Positions 48,388 to 61,663 are shown, numbered from the stretch's first letter. The stretch: 64,000 bases of DNA from Abelmoschus esculentus (GCA_035048815.1 JAUCBN010000055.1:7303501-7367500), one strand, 5' to 3'. Notes: a model not told the origin generated them from the letters alone. Made by a program: numbers and translations.

Positions 48388-49005
48388 TGTTGAAGCTTCA
48401 AGACCAGTTTTATTGCAATTGGAGCTTACTTATATACTAATATTGTCCAAGGTTAATTATCAGCAGCACCTAGCACGTCACGTAAATGACGATGTCGTTT
48501 TATTGTCTAAGTTCCACCATTGATGAGTTTGGTAAATTTGATAGGAAAAAATGGAAACTGTTTTTTTTTTTCTTGTGTGTGTTTTTCCATTGGTTTCAGT
48601 AAAGATTTCGAAGAAGGCTAAAGACTTCATAGGAATGGAGCAGATGAGTGTAAGCCACCAACTTTTACTAATTCCAGAAATCAAACCTAAAAATCAAGTT
48701 CAGGTTTCTTTTTGTTACCGACAATTTTTTTTTAGAATTTTTATATCCATCTTATAATTTATGTTACGAAATTATAACAGTTCTATTTAAAAATATTATT
48801 TCTTAAATTTAAACCTACATTTTTTTCTTGGTATTAAAGTAATATATATATTTCTAAATATTTTTATTTATCTAAAATAAAATAGGATAAAACTTGTAGA
48901 ATAATCCCAATGATAAAGAATAATCTGAGTTGAAGTGCCTAAAGTTCGAGTATTACACAATCAAACCAACATATTAAAAAAAAAGATAATTCATACTATA
49001 AAATA
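48388..49005. other. DUF7731 5' flank and spacer
   Basis: AT-rich and without a supported gene. The part near 48388 should contain the DUF7731 promoter; a TATATA-containing stretch lies at about 48430. Confidence 0.45.
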
Positions 49006-49010
49006 GCAAT

Positions 49011-49248
49011 TGTTATGAATATCTTTATTTATGGTGGATATTCATATATTAATTTAAACTTTAATGGACTTTATTATTAGAGTTTAATACCCATTGGAAT
49101 TAGGGTTTTCATCTTATGCCTATAAATATAGACTTTTGAACAAAACATTGTGCACAACTCTACTTTAAGAATATAATACAAATCTCTCTCTTTTGTCTCT
49201 CATCTTTTTTCTCCTATTTTATTATTATTCTTTACTTTATTCACAACA
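49011..49248 (+). repeat. 5' LTR of the copia element
   Basis: 238 bp, TGTTATGAATATC to TTCACAACA. It includes a TATA-like CCTATAAATATAGACTTTTG and a GAATATAATAC stretch. It matches 54276-54513. Confidence 0.93.
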
Positions 49249-49266
49249 CGTTATCAGCATGAGACT
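49249..49266 (+). other. copia primer-binding site region
   Basis: CGTTATCAGCATGAGACT directly follows the 5' LTR. It resembles the TATCAGCACGAG-type site found in many plant copia elements. Confidence 0.65.
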
Positions 49267-52200
49267 CTAACCAACGAAGATATTTGTCGTTTAAATCTTA
49301 AAGGAGTTATTAAAAATAATTTATTACTAGCGTGAATCAAAGATAAGTTCTTCTCCCTCAATTATATTCTAATTTTCGATTTACCTCTCTTTCTTGATTT
49401 TTTATTTTATTTTTAATTTTTAAAAAACCTTTGGTCGTTTGGTGTTTGTGTAGCGATAAAGTTGCTCAATTACCGTGGTGTTTGTCGACAATTCCCGAAA
49501 AAGATTTTAACAAAATATTGATGATTAAACCTACCATATATTCAAATTAGTGGAAAGTCCGGTATGTTTTACTTATTTAATTTGAGATTTTTTTATTTAT
49601 AACCAATATTTGTTTATTTTATTATGATGATGAAAGTTTATGTTTTAATCATGTTCTAAGTATTACATGATATCAGAACAAATATTAAACCTTTAATTAA
49701 TTATTATGTTCTTTGTTATGTTGATTTAATCCAAGTATATTGGTTGAACATCCCGTTCTACGAGACTGCTGGTCTCAAAGGAGGTTCTTTTTAAAGGACC
49801 TTGTCGACTGGTTTAACAACGTCGCGGATGAGGATTAAATTTTTGTTTCTTGTATGTATTGTATATATATTGGTTGATAAATTACTATTTAATAGTATGA
49901 ATATTATAAAATCTATATTTGTTTGAAAGTAATATTTTTCTATTGAAAAACTAGACTATAGACTTCTCTCAAGTTCAAGTTACGAAAATCGTCTTGATCT
50001 AAAAAAATTATGGGAGGCATTCCCTGAAGTGAATGCATGCATGATGCTTATTCCATGTAATTATTGGATTTATGACATTCTTTGAATTGAATACAAGTAT
50101 GATGATTATTTCATGCGATTATTTGATTTATGTCATTCCCTAAAGTGAATGCAAACATGGTGTTTATTTCATCCGATTATTGAATTTGTTTCATTCCTTG
50201 AAGTGAATGCAAACATGATAATTCACTATATGGTTAATGAATAAAACTCAGTTATGTGTCAGAGTATCACTAATGAGGATATGTTAGAAAAATATACTCC
50301 ACTTTTCACACATTAATATTGTCTTGCAGACACAATATCATGAAAAGGTTTTAAATACCTATTAGTCTCCGCTCCATTCTATGAAGTGAATCTGATATTT
50401 TATAGCGGAAAGAATAAATGCCACATTAGTAATTGTAGTCATGATTGAGATAATAAAATAGGCATGAATAAGATGATTATTTTGAGAATGCTTATATCCA
50501 CAAGAATTGAAATTATAAAGATGACAAAAATGATAGAGATCATATCAAAATCTTTATGTTATTAATGTGATGGTACAAACCATTGGTCTCGTACTTGTCA
50601 AACGCTAAAATATTATGAATTTTATTCATAATCATGAATGATAAATAAAAGAAAATATAAACAGATTTTCTTTGTGGCGAAAATAATTATGACGTTGTTG
50701 ATCCAACTCAATTGAATATTTTTAAATAACCCTTGAAGGTATTAATTCGTCATTTATTTTATTTCCTTTATAACTTCTAAAAGGAATAAGGGATCTTTTA
50801 TTTATTTTGTTTTATGTTAATTTATTTTTATTTATCATTTATTTATTTTAATTTACTTTTATTTATTATTTATTTATGTTAACTTATTTTACATATTATT
50901 TATTTATGTTTTATGTTAATTTTTCCTTTAAAAGAATATGATTACTTCTAGAATAGAATATACAATAAATTATGACGATTTATGGTTAGCAGACAGTGCA
51001 AGTACTCATACAATACTTAAGCATAAAAAATGTTTTCTCATTTAAATGCAAGGGAAAATATGAGTACTATATCTCAAAGTACTAAAATATCAATGCTTCG
51101 AAAGAGCTCTTAAGAGTTTATCTTTGATAGATAACCGATTTGATATGATGTGTTATATTTAATATTTTTCCATTCCCCGAAGTGAATGGTACAAAGAACA
51201 TATTTTTCTTTCCCCAAAGTGAATGAAATAAAGCACATATTAAAAGGTGCATAATTATGCATATTTTCCCATTTTAAATACAAGGGAATAATGTGAGTAC
51301 TATATCCGAAAGTACTAATATCACAGAAAGCTCCGATTGAGCAAATATGTTATTGCCAAATGAAACTTTAGTCTATATTTACAGTGCATTATACTCGTCA
51401 AAGTCACAAAGAGACTTATTGAGTTTTAAAGATGTTTGCAGAAATATATTGAGAATATTAGTCAAGGGGATGCTGATTATCTTAATATTATGAATATAAC
51501 TTAAGGCAATAAGAAAATCTTGAAAAAAAATACATGCACTGTCATCCATATTGTACTATAGAAGAATTAGTACAAATTGAAGCTCATGCTATTGTAAATC
51601 AGATATTTACTGATAATTTTATTTGGCATGACCGGTTAGACCATCCCGATTCAATTATGATGCGAAAATTTGCTGACACTTTCATGTCGTCATTTATTGA
51701 AGAGCTAAGATTTTCTTCAAGGTAATATTTCATGTGATACTTTCTATGAAAGCAATTTAATTATTCAATCATCAACAGCTAAGAGTGTAAATCTATTAAT
51801 TTTCTAGAACGGATACAAGGTGATATATATGGTCCCATACGCATTTCTTAGAGTCCATCTAGATATTTTACGATTTTAATCGATGAATCGACTAGATGGT
51901 CATATGTATCCTTGTTATTAACCCGCAACTTGGTGTTTGCGAGGCTACTTGCTCAGTTGATAAAATTACGAGCACATTTTTCAGATTATCTTATAAAGAT
52001 AATCGATCTTTATAATATTGATGACATGTCATTTTACATGTAGTATCATTAATTCGCATCAAGCCAACAAATAATAATAAGTTCTTCCCATTACAAATGG
52101 TTTTTGGTCAGGAACCAAATATTTCTCATTTTAGATTTTTTTTGTGTGCGATATATGTTCTAATTGCTCCACCACAACGCACAAAGATGAATTTTATTAG

Positions 52201-54275
52201 GAATATATATTAGATTTAAATATCTTGAGCTTTTGACAGGGAATTTATTTACAACCCGATTTACTGACTATCATTTTAATGAGTTAGTTTACCCAACATT
52301 AGAGGGAGAAAATAAATAGCTGAGAAAAGAAATAAGTTGGAATGAATTATCATTTTCTCATTTTGTTCCACGTACTACACAATGTGAACTATTAGTCCAA
52401 AAGATAATTCATTTAGCAAATCAATTGCCATATGATTTTGCTGACCCTAAAAGAGTGACTAAGTCACGTATACCAACTATGAATGCCCCGATTAAGTTTG
52501 AAGCCCTAGAAGGAAAAACTCTAGTTGCTAATGAGTCTAACTTACGCTTAAAGCGTAGTAGACAAATAATTTCCAAAGATAAGAAATCATCGAAAAAGAA
52601 AATGAGCTATATTTTATGATGGTCTGATCGAGCAATCAATGAATTATGAAAATCTCAAGAAGAGATTAAAAGGTCTCCATCAGAGACATTCACATGAATC
52701 AGGTACCTGATAATAAAGAGATCTCAATAGATTATGTCATGTCTGGTAATAAGTGGAACTTAAATTAAATCAACGTCAATAATTTATTTGCATGCAATAT
52801 AGCACTAGAGATTTTATTTGATGATGTGGATCATGAATCATTGTCAATTGGGAAATGTAAACAAAGAAATGATTATCCAACATGAAAGAGGAAATTGAGG
52901 CGAAACTAAAATCTCTTTCGAAATTAGAAGTATTTGGGCCTATAGCTCGTACATTGAAATGTGTAAAACTCGTAGATATAAATAAGCCTTTGTGAGAAAG
53001 AGAAATTAAAAGGGGAAATCATGAGATATAAGATCATTTGGTTGCACAAGGATTCTCACAAAGACATGAAATTGATTATGAGGAAAATATATTTTTCGGT
53101 GGTGGATGCAACTACTTTTAAATTTTGATCAATTTGACAATAAATCAAATTACTCAGTTTCTGCCTAATGGATGTTGTTACATCCTATTTGAATGAGCCT
53201 CTTGATATTAATATTTAATGAAACTTACGGAAAGATTTAGATTGCCATAAGCAGTTAATTCAAGTTCTCGGGAACATTATTCAATCATATTGAATATAAC
53301 CTTTTATGGATTAAAAAAATTTAGGCGTATTTGGTATAATCGCCTTATTGAATACTTATTAGCATAATGCTATATGAATTATTTCCCCAAACATTTTTAT
53401 TAAGAGGTTTAGCTCTGAATTTTTATTATTGTGTATGTCGATGATTTGAATATCGTTAGGACTCGTGAATAGATCTCCTCAAATCCTTGTGCATCAATCG
53501 ACATACATAAAAAATGTTTAAAGAGACTTTACACGCATAACGCATATTCATTGATCACCCTTATGGTTGTTATGTCTCTTAATGTAAACGATCCATTTCA
53601 CCCTCGAGAAAAAGGGTAATGATATTCTTGGTCTAAAAGCACAATATATACATTATTTAATCTGGAAGCATCGTATCTTAGCTGGTCTAGATATATTATT
53701 TAAGTGCTACGAGATCATTACCTTTAAATAATTATTATGCATGAGGTAAAGCTGAAATATGTGTTTGACTAAACATATCCTGAAGATATGAGAATTACTT
53801 TCACAAGATAAGATACAAGTTATCTTGTATAGAGATAATGCAAAATTTATATCTCAAGGTGGATATATCAAATGTGATAAAATGAAATATTTTTAAAAGT
53901 TTCGTCTCTCATGATCTTCAGAAGAATAGTATTCAATGAATCATTTCAAGTAATAATTTGGAAGGTTTATCCACTAGTACATAATCTACTTCAACATTTG
54001 AAGATTGTATACGTATTCAATATTGAATTACGAAGATTCAAAGATCTTATGCGATATTTTCATGAGGGGGAGTAAATACGCGTTGCACTCTTTTTCCCTT
54101 AACCGAGGTTTTATCCCAATGGGTTTTCCTGGTAAGGTTTTTAATGAGGTAACATGTTATGTGTATCAAAGATGTGTTTACTTTTTTCCTTCACTAAGAA
54201 TTTTTTTCCCACATGGTTTTTATCTTAGTAAGGTTTTAACGAGGCACATTATCTTTATGGATATCTAAGGGGGAG

Positions 54276-54513
54276 TGTTATAAATATCTTTATTTATGGT
54301 GGATATCCATATATTAAGTTGAACTTTATTGGGCTTTATTATTAGAGTTTAATAAACATTGTAATTAGGGTTTTCATCTTATGCCTATAAATATAGACTT
54401 TTGGAAAAAACATTGTACACAACCCTACTTTGAGAATATAATACAAATCTCTCTTTTTTGTCTCTCATCTTTGTTCTCCTATTTTATTCTTATTCTTTAC
54501 TTTATTCACAACA
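54276..54513 (+). repeat. 3' LTR of the copia element
   Basis: 238 bp, TGTTATAAATATC to TTCACAACA, preceded by the purine tract AAGGGGGAG at 54267-54275. It pairs with 49011-49248. Confidence 0.93.
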
Positions 54514-54611
54514 ACAATCATATTTGTACGTAATTATAAGTTTATACAATTAACTCTATATTAAATTATATTTGTCAATAAGTTTTAAAATATGGGTTAA
54601 AGCTCTTAAAT

Positions 54612-55131
54612 TAGGGTAAAAATCTTCTACCTCTTTATTGTGCCTCCTTCTATGCCTCCTATTTAAAAATCTTAAAAATTAAATTTCAAACTCTAACCCA
54701 ATTTTTCTAAATTCTAAACCCTACACCCTAAAAAAAATACACACTAACCCTAATTCCCTAAACTCTAACCACAACCCCTAACCTTAAACCCTAAACCAAC
54801 TAATTTAAAGTGGAGGCACTAATGGAGGCATGATTAGGAGGTAGACGATTTGCACCCCTTAAATTTATGGGTAAAAATTTTCTGTCTCTTTCTCATGCCT
54901 CCATTTGTGCTCCTGTTGAAATTTGTTAAAAAATTGAATTTTAAACCATAACCCTAATTTCCTATATCCTAAACCCTAAGCCATACACCCTACAAAACAC
55001 ACTCTACCCTTAATTCCCTAAATCCTAACCACAACCCTTAATCTTAAACCCTAAATCCTAAACCCTAAACCCTCTAATTTAAAACAGAGGCACGAATGAA
55101 AGTATGGAAAGAAGATAGACGATTTACACCC
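54612..55131. repeat. tandem pair of ~250-bp hairpin (MITE-like) units with CCCTAAA-rich cores
   Basis: Unit 1 (about 54612-54858) and unit 2 (about 54869-55131) are imperfect direct copies. Each begins with GGGTAAAAATCTTCTACCTC or its variant and ends with the inverse, GGAGGTAGACGATTTGCACC or its variant. Each arm continues into a TGCCTCC block, so a unit can fold on itself over about 40 bp per arm. The cores are built of CCCTAAA, CCCTAAT and similar words. There is no coding region. Confidence 0.7.
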
Positions 55132-56579
55132 TAAATTAATACTCTTTCCTTTCTTTAGAATGTAAGTTCCATCTAACAAGAGCAAAATTCTCTTTACCTC
55201 CCCTACCATTAACAAAAATTATTCAAAAATAATATTACAGTTTAATAAAAGATAATAAATAAAAGAAATTTATTAATATAAACAATAAACATATTTTGAA
55301 TTCTTCTCGGAGAATTCCTATATAATCTTATTTTCATATCTCATTAAACATTTAACAACTATCAAATGCATTACACATGTTAACATGCGAATAAAATATT
55401 TAAAACAATAATAGCATGCTATATTTTTTTGAAAAAATTATATATTTATAATAATCTATCAAGTTTGTGGTATATTCATACAAAATATCACATCATTTTT
55501 TATTTCTTTATTCTCGTAAAACATACGATATTTAAAAGAAAAAAATATTATAAATCAAATTAAAATCGAGGTTTTGTGATTTTATTTTAAAAAAATAAAG
55601 TTCAACCAAAACTAATTTTATGATTTATTTTTCTTCTTCTTTTAATCCTAAATATACTCAAAATAAACGATACAAATATATTTTAGATTTGAATTGCAAT
55701 TGAATTGTGCCTTATCTTTTATTAAAAGGATAAAGCCAACCCTATTGTCTATTGTCTATATTTTTATAGATGTATTTTCATCTAAATATAAAAGATCTTA
55801 ACTACAAAAATAAAAGATTAAATCCAAATGAATAAAAACCTTTTATCTTTTATTGTCATTTTATGTACCCAACATTAAAAAAATAAATTATAAATTCTAA
55901 CCAACTCTAAATATTAAATCTTAAAATCTATACTTAAAAATATACCATATCTTGATTCTTTGAACCCTAAACATCAACCCTATTATAAACCTTAACATTA
56001 AACCCTAAACTTAATTTTCAGGGTAAGGGAATAAAAAAAGAAACAAAAAAGAAGAAAAAATATGTTAATAATTATTCTTATGTATGTGTATGAACCCTTA
56101 AGATTTTTATCCTATATCCCATAGTTTCAATACATGAATCGAGTCAAGCATTATAACTTTTTTCTATCCTATGTTGTCGTAACACAACAAAACTGACTGA
56201 AGAATATTTAATAGAGCAAAGAAAGAAGAAAATCATATTTGAGTAGAAGAAGAGAAGAAATGAGGGAAAGATTGACTTTTATTCAATTTAATCGATACTT
56301 TCCAAAGGTTAGGGTTCTAGACTTAATAGTTTGTTATAAACATAAACAAAACGTATTATTTTATTAATTGTATTTAACACCTAAAAAACACTTATAAAAG
56401 GAACTTAAAATAAATCAAAAATTGAATTAGTTTTGACTCATTACAATGCTCTCCGCTTGAAATTACACAAGTTGTTTAGGAATGAAATGCGATAGAATGT
56501 TTATTTAATTTTGTTTTGATTTATTAGTTACATTTTATTTTATATTAATTATTTATATTCTAACAGACAAAAACCCGAA
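55132..56579. other. AT-rich spacer
   Basis: No supportable gene. A few CCCTAAAC-type words recur near 55900-56010, and poly-A/T runs are common. Confidence 0.5.
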
Positions 56580-56589
56580 ATATGTGTCA

Positions 56590-57021
56590 TTTTTAAAAAA
56601 AATGATTATTATGATGAGATGATTTTAGTTGTCGGACAAGATATGACAACATGGAGGTTTGTTAAAACATTTGCCGACATAGACTTGGATAATGCTACTG
56701 AAGGTTCAATGTCATTAAACTTCGGCACTGAAGATGTTAATGAAGAAAGAACAAAAATATCTTCATCCGGAACATCAAAACGTAAAAGAAAAAATTTCAA
56801 GAAAGTGTTGATTATGATCATATCCAAGCAGTAAGTGAAAAACTTGGTGAGATTGCGGAAGCATTGTAAAAATTTACTGAAGATAAAACATCATGTCTTT
56901 TTAAAGAAGTGATATCAATGGAGAATAAGGGTTTTGATGATGACTTTATTTGCAATGTGTTTGACTTTTTAACCAAAAATGAAGATGAGGTCAAGATTTT
57001 TGTGGTTAAAAATATAAAATA
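56590..57021 (+). pseudogene. remnant of a transposon-associated Myb/SANT-like protein
   Basis: An open stretch at 56619-56834 encodes a Ser/Lys-rich linker (MSLNFGTEDVNEERTKISSS, then GTSKRKRK). A continuation in another frame (about 56815-57021, after a frameshift) encodes AVSEKLGEIAEAL and GFDDDFICNVFDFLTKNEDE. This layout resembles the C-terminal part of plant Myb/SANT-like (Myb_DNA-bind_3) proteins linked to Harbinger-type transposons. The N-terminal DNA-binding domain is absent and the frame is broken. The assignment rests on general resemblance only. Confidence 0.45.
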
Positions 57022-57840
57022 AAAGTTTACCTAAAGTTAAAGGTGTGTTTTTATGTAGTGTAATCCTAATTATACCCTTGAAATATATTTTGCTCATATA
57101 GTGTTATAGTACTAATTATGTATTTTAATATTGTCGTTGGTTTAATATGTTATACGAATTATATAGTTGAACAATGTTGTTATCTTAAGTGTAGTACTAA
57201 TTATGTTCTAGGATAATATTATTTCTACTATGTTGTAATATTATGTACTTAGATATTATTGTAATATTAACGTTTTAACATGGTGTGATATTAATTTTAG
57301 ATTTTGACAATATTTTATAATAGAGTATATATTTGTTCATTTTTAATTTAGGTATGGACGAATTACGTATTTTTAAGTCTTCAATGAAATAAAAAGATTA
57401 TAAAGACTTACACCGATATTCGTCTTTATAATTTATAATGGTAGTTAGGTTAGATATATACCGTTATAAGTCTTTGCAAAATATATTTTTTAAAATAATA
57501 AATAAATAAAATAAATTTTTAAAGTGAAATCTTTTTTTTTACTTAAAAAGGGTTTTAAAAATTATTTTCAGTAAAATTTACCAAACACCAAAAAACTATT
57601 TACATAATTTCATTCAAATACCTGAATATGACTTTTGTAATCAGTTTTTTTAAAAAAAGGAATTCATTTTTCAGAATTCATTTTCTGAAAACAATTTTCA
57701 GTGAAACAAACGGACCATTAATAACCAATACACAAATCCAACTACAACATACTTGTACTTTATTATTATAATAACTAAAGCAAAATGTAAAATATCATAA
57801 ATACATGCTATATCATTAGTTGCACCCTCATAACCAACAC
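57022..57840. other. spacer
   Basis: AT-rich, no gene seen. Paired AAGTCTT/AAGACTT words at about 57377-57475 may be the remains of a small inverted-repeat element. Confidence 0.4.
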
Positions 57841-59880
57841 AATCTCATATTTAACTTACCTATCACTCCAAATATGTGTACATCTATTAGCATTACCAAA
57901 AGCGAATGATCTAGGTTGCTCTCTACTTAGGTGAGGTGCCTAAACTGATACATGTGTCTGACTCTGCACATACGAAATTCTAGGTGAACATAAACAATTT
58001 TTTAAGTAATGATCATGAGGGCCATTTTTAAAAACATGTTTTTATTAATTTACACTCTTAGTTAAGCTTGTTTTGTAATATGAATATACTTAAACAGGAC
58101 AATAAGCTTTTGATCTACTTATACTACGAGCTAAAATTGTCAATATCACGGGTTTCACATTTCAATAACTCTAAGAAATACGTTTATCTCTATGTCTCTT
58201 TCCAAACGAGTTAACAAAACTTGGTTGAGCAAATATGTCCAGTTGCCTACCGACATTTTAAAATTTCTCCTTTTTCATAAGTGTTTATATCTTCCCAACA
58301 GTTTTAGCTCGATTAACAAACTCGTTAAACACTTTACCATACAGTGTAGCAACTTCTCTCTGAAATAATAAATAAAGCTCATTCAAAAACCAATCACATT
58401 TACTCAGTCGTAACTAACCTATGAATATACTTGATCAACATCCGAAATTATGTCTCATTGTTATTTACTGACATAATATTCTACTTCAGATTCTTAAAAT
58501 TATTATAACACTTAATTAAAAACTCAACACCCTATCAATCTTGAAATATTTCAATGACTTCAACATCATGTGAATTATCAATTTTGATATGTAGTTATCC
58601 CAACGATTCATTCTCATTATTCGATATTTCATTCATATATTTTATCTTATTAGAGAAAGACAGATAATTACTATTAGATATGGAAGTATAACCTAGACTT
58701 AGACCTTGACCAAACACAATGTTAGAACTCTTATATGGTGACATAATAACTATCTATAAAGGATACTATATTTAAAATCAAATTTGATATTAGAGTCTCA
58801 AATTTAAATATTTTTAAGTAAAAAACAAATGATATCTTAGTAAAAAAATTTTAATTCTGATTTACCCAAAATATTTTATATGCGTGAAAAATTTAAAAAT
58901 ATTTTGAAAACAACTTTTGTGAGCCTCACAGTTCGAGGGTTGAACTTAGCTCTGATACCACTAAATGTAACCCCTAATTTCGACATAATTTCTTAGATTG
59001 AAACTTGGAAGTCAAGTTGTCAAAACTTTCCCTTCAAGTAAGTATTTTAGGTTCAAATAATTCAAAATTAGGTTGCTTTGACAATTGGGTAAAAACATAT
59101 TATATATTTCACTCTTATAAACTTAAACATTTAAATATAGTATTAGTAATCAATTAAAACATCCAAAATTAATTCTGAAAAAAAAATATGCATCTAATAA
59201 GTCGTGAATCAAAATTTCTCAATGTCCAAAGTACCAGATATTTTAAAATAAGTAAAACCTTTAACTAAATTAATTAGAATAAGTTCATATTGAATAATAA
59301 TTTGTCTGAGTAAAATTGCGAGATGCTCTAAGTATCGAATCGTCTAAATTCTAAAAATCTATAAGAGGAACTATGGGGGTGAGTTATGAAACTCAATGTG
59401 TCTCTAAGGTGCAGTATATAAAAAATTAAAAAAAATATACAATTCACATAATTATTTTCTCAAGTGTAAAATCAAAGAAAAATGTGGGTCATGATGCATG
59501 AATAATGTCATGCGCAAAGTATAAATCCTAACTACATCGTCACCAGTCCGATTAGAGGAATTCCCCAAAACCCTCACCTACATCGTCACCAAAATCCTCC
59601 GTACACAAATACCACCCCATGCAAACATAATGATGCATCATGATTTAAAAATCTGAAAACAATCACAACTTAATCCGAAATCACAATTTAGACGAATTTC
59701 AAATTATCTAAAATTTTAATTTATCCGAAATCTCATTTTCACAAGATACTAAAGTCGCAAATGCTCGCAAAAGTGAGAATTCTAAAAATCCAAAAGTATT
59801 CATATGTTTTTCAAATCACAATGACATGTATGCATGGCAACACAAATACACAATCAGAGTCACAGCACAAAAATTAGACA
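57841..59880 (-). mobile_element. decayed Ty3-gypsy remnant, minus strand (gag fragment plus 5' LTR)
   Basis: The minus strand reads TGGTATCAGAGC (plus-strand 58949-58960), a primer-binding site for initiator tRNA-Met, 5 bp from an LTR boundary TGTAACCCC at 58966. The LTR would run in reverse to about 59880 and has features common in plant gypsy LTRs (GTGAGTTATGAAACTCAATG, and CATCGTCACCAGTCCGATTA). On the internal side, 57860-58940, only a degenerate gag-like segment remains, with a DHYLKNC zinc-knuckle trace (about 58010). No pol is present, so the element is truncated. Confidence 0.6.
58966..59880 (-). repeat. probable gypsy LTR
   Basis: About 915 bp with TG at 58966 and CA at 59880. One boundary is well fixed by the adjacent primer-binding site; the other is a guess where the copia LTR seems to start. 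No second LTR copy lies in the window. Confidence 0.5.
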
Positions 59881-60095
59881 TGCTAACTATTAGATTATAG
59901 CTTCCTAAATTAGGAATATTGTGTGTATTAGCTAGGATTTTGTAAATATTTAATGATTGTTATCCCTAAGGTTGTATTTTAGGGTCAATATTCCTAGAAT
60001 CAAGCATATTTCCTAATTTAGAGTTACCCACTGTTATATATATATCAATGTAATCTCTTATGACAGGTATATTCAAATATTAGTCTAATTTAATA
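59881..60095 (+). repeat. 5' LTR of the copia element (ends approximate)
   Basis: It starts near TGCTAACTATTAGATTATAG and ends just before the primer-binding site. It includes TTATATATATATCAATGTAA, a promoter-like TATA stretch. Only one LTR is in the window, so neither end can be confirmed by comparison. Confidence 0.6.
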
Positions 60096-60189
60096 TGGTA
60101 TCAGAGCTTTTTTAGCACATTTATGGAATTTTTTCTTTTTCTGTGGAATTATCTTTCTCAAATCGGTGTAGTGTTGATCTAACAATAAA

Positions 60190-61663
60190 ATGGTTGAAAA
60201 TACAAAATCCAACATCACTGGAGTCTCAACTAATCTGCAAAACATCCAAGCATCCTATAAATTAAATGGGAAGAATTGCCTAAAGTGGTCTCAACTAGTT
60301 TGTACATTCCTAAAGGGGAGAGGAAAATTGAGTCATCTACTTGGAACGAGACCTAAAGAAGGGAATCCTAAGTTTAAAGCATGGGGTGAACAAAATTCAA
60401 TAATTATGTCTTGGTTATGGAACTCCATGATGCCAAAAATTAGTGATTCATGCATGTTTCTCAATGCAACATAAGAAATATGGGAAACTATCAAGCATAC
60501 TTATTAAAAAGTCAGAGATGTTGCAAAAATATATGAAATCAAGATTAAGATTTTATCAACAAAGCAAGGAAGCAAATCAATCACAGAGTATTTCAACTTG
60601 TTGCAGATTTTTTGGCAAGAAATGGATCACTACCAATGCATTCAGATGAGATGCAGTGAAGACGCAACACTCCTATAAAGGTTTATCAAAAAATATCGAA
60701 TCTATGACTTTCTAGTTGGACTAAATGTTGAATTTTATGCAATAAGAGTCCAAATACTAGGAAAAGAGGATCTGCCATCACTAAATGAAGCAATTGCAAT
60801 GGTTCGTATTGAGAAAGGAAAAAGAGGAGTTATGATTGAGAGCAATCAAGTGGAAAGTTTAGCCTTAGTCACGAGAGCTATAACCGAGAGGAGATTTAGC
60901 CTAGAACAACCGAGTAATGATGATAGTAGACAGACAGAACATACAAGGTCAATCAACAGGGACTCCTTATGGTGCACCTATTGCAAGAAACCTCGTCAAA
61001 CTAAAGAAAAGTGTTGGAAACTTCATGGGAAGCCACAAACAACAAATAAAAGTTTTTTAAAAAAAGGTGCACAATCGAAGGGACAAGGACGAACATATAC
61101 AACAAAGCAACTAGCTGGAGAAAATCCTCAAGAACCACTTGTTCAATTTAATAGAGAAGAAATTGAGAAATTAAATAATGTACTGGGATCATTGGAAAAA
61201 CATTCTTCAACAGGTACTTGTAGTTTGGCCTTTTCAGGTATATCCTCTTCTCAAGCTTCTAAAGTCTCGGATATTCCCACTAAAAGTTCTTGGGTCATTG
61301 AATCAAGAGCCACAGACCACATGGCCCATTCCTTGCAAAAATTTATTTCATATACACCTTTCCCTAGTAATACAAAGATAACAGTAGCTGACGGTTCTGT
61401 GATCACAGTGGTTGGTTAGGGTGATATTATTATAAATGAAACCCTTACTCTTAAAAATGTTCTCCATGTTCCTAAATTGTTTATCTATCTTCTATCAATC
61501 CAAAAGGTTACCAAAGACTCTAATTGTAATGTTGTTTTTAATCCCACTTGATGTGTTTTTTAGGAACAGAATACGAGGAGGGGGATTGAACATGCTAAGG
61601 AAGTAAATGAATTGTACTATCTTAAAGAATCTAATAGTCAAGTTAATGTTCTGAATTCCTCAT
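60190..61663 (+). pseudogene. copia gag-protease (broken)
   Basis: Gag begins MVENTKSNITGV at 60190, with YKLNGKNCLKWSQLVCTFLK and GRGKLSHLLG, the usual N-terminal gag signature. It is broken at about 60472 by a stop and continues in shifted frames to about 60799, then runs open to 61419. The zinc knuckle at about 60970 reads CTYCKKPRQTKEKC, with Gln in place of the zinc-binding His. The protease active site at about 61290 reads WVIESRATDHM, where the family has D-S-G; the catalytic Asp is Glu here. Pre-integrase sequence (LYYLKESNS) runs up to the insertion at 61664. Confidence 0.85.

Larger units (their letters stand above)
49011..54513 (+). mobile_element. full-length Ty1-copia retrotransposon, coding-dead
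   Basis: A 5503-bp element with two 238-bp LTRs and an imperfect 5-bp duplication (GCAAT at 49006-49010, ACAAT at 54514-54518). Internally, on the plus strand, it has a gag zinc-knuckle remnant (CDGTNHWSRTC near 50568), a pre-integrase block WHDRLDHPDSIMMRKFAD (about 51624), an integrase fragment near 51810, RT with MDVVTSYLNEPLD (about 53168), a degenerate YVDD-type box near 53430, and an RNase H remnant near 53830-53930. Stops and frameshifts occur throughout. By eye the LTRs differ at roughly 18 positions, so it is older than the gypsy insertion at 24.5 kb. It is the same family as 89-2820. Confidence 0.92.

Noticed and set aside
57377..57475. MITE from paired AAGTCTT words
   Set aside because: The arms are too short and no target duplication is visible.
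60096..60108. tRNA gene at TGGTATCAGAGCT
   Set aside because: This is a primer-binding site complementary to initiator tRNA-Met; there is no cloverleaf around it. The similar sites at 30964 and 58949 are also primer-binding sites.
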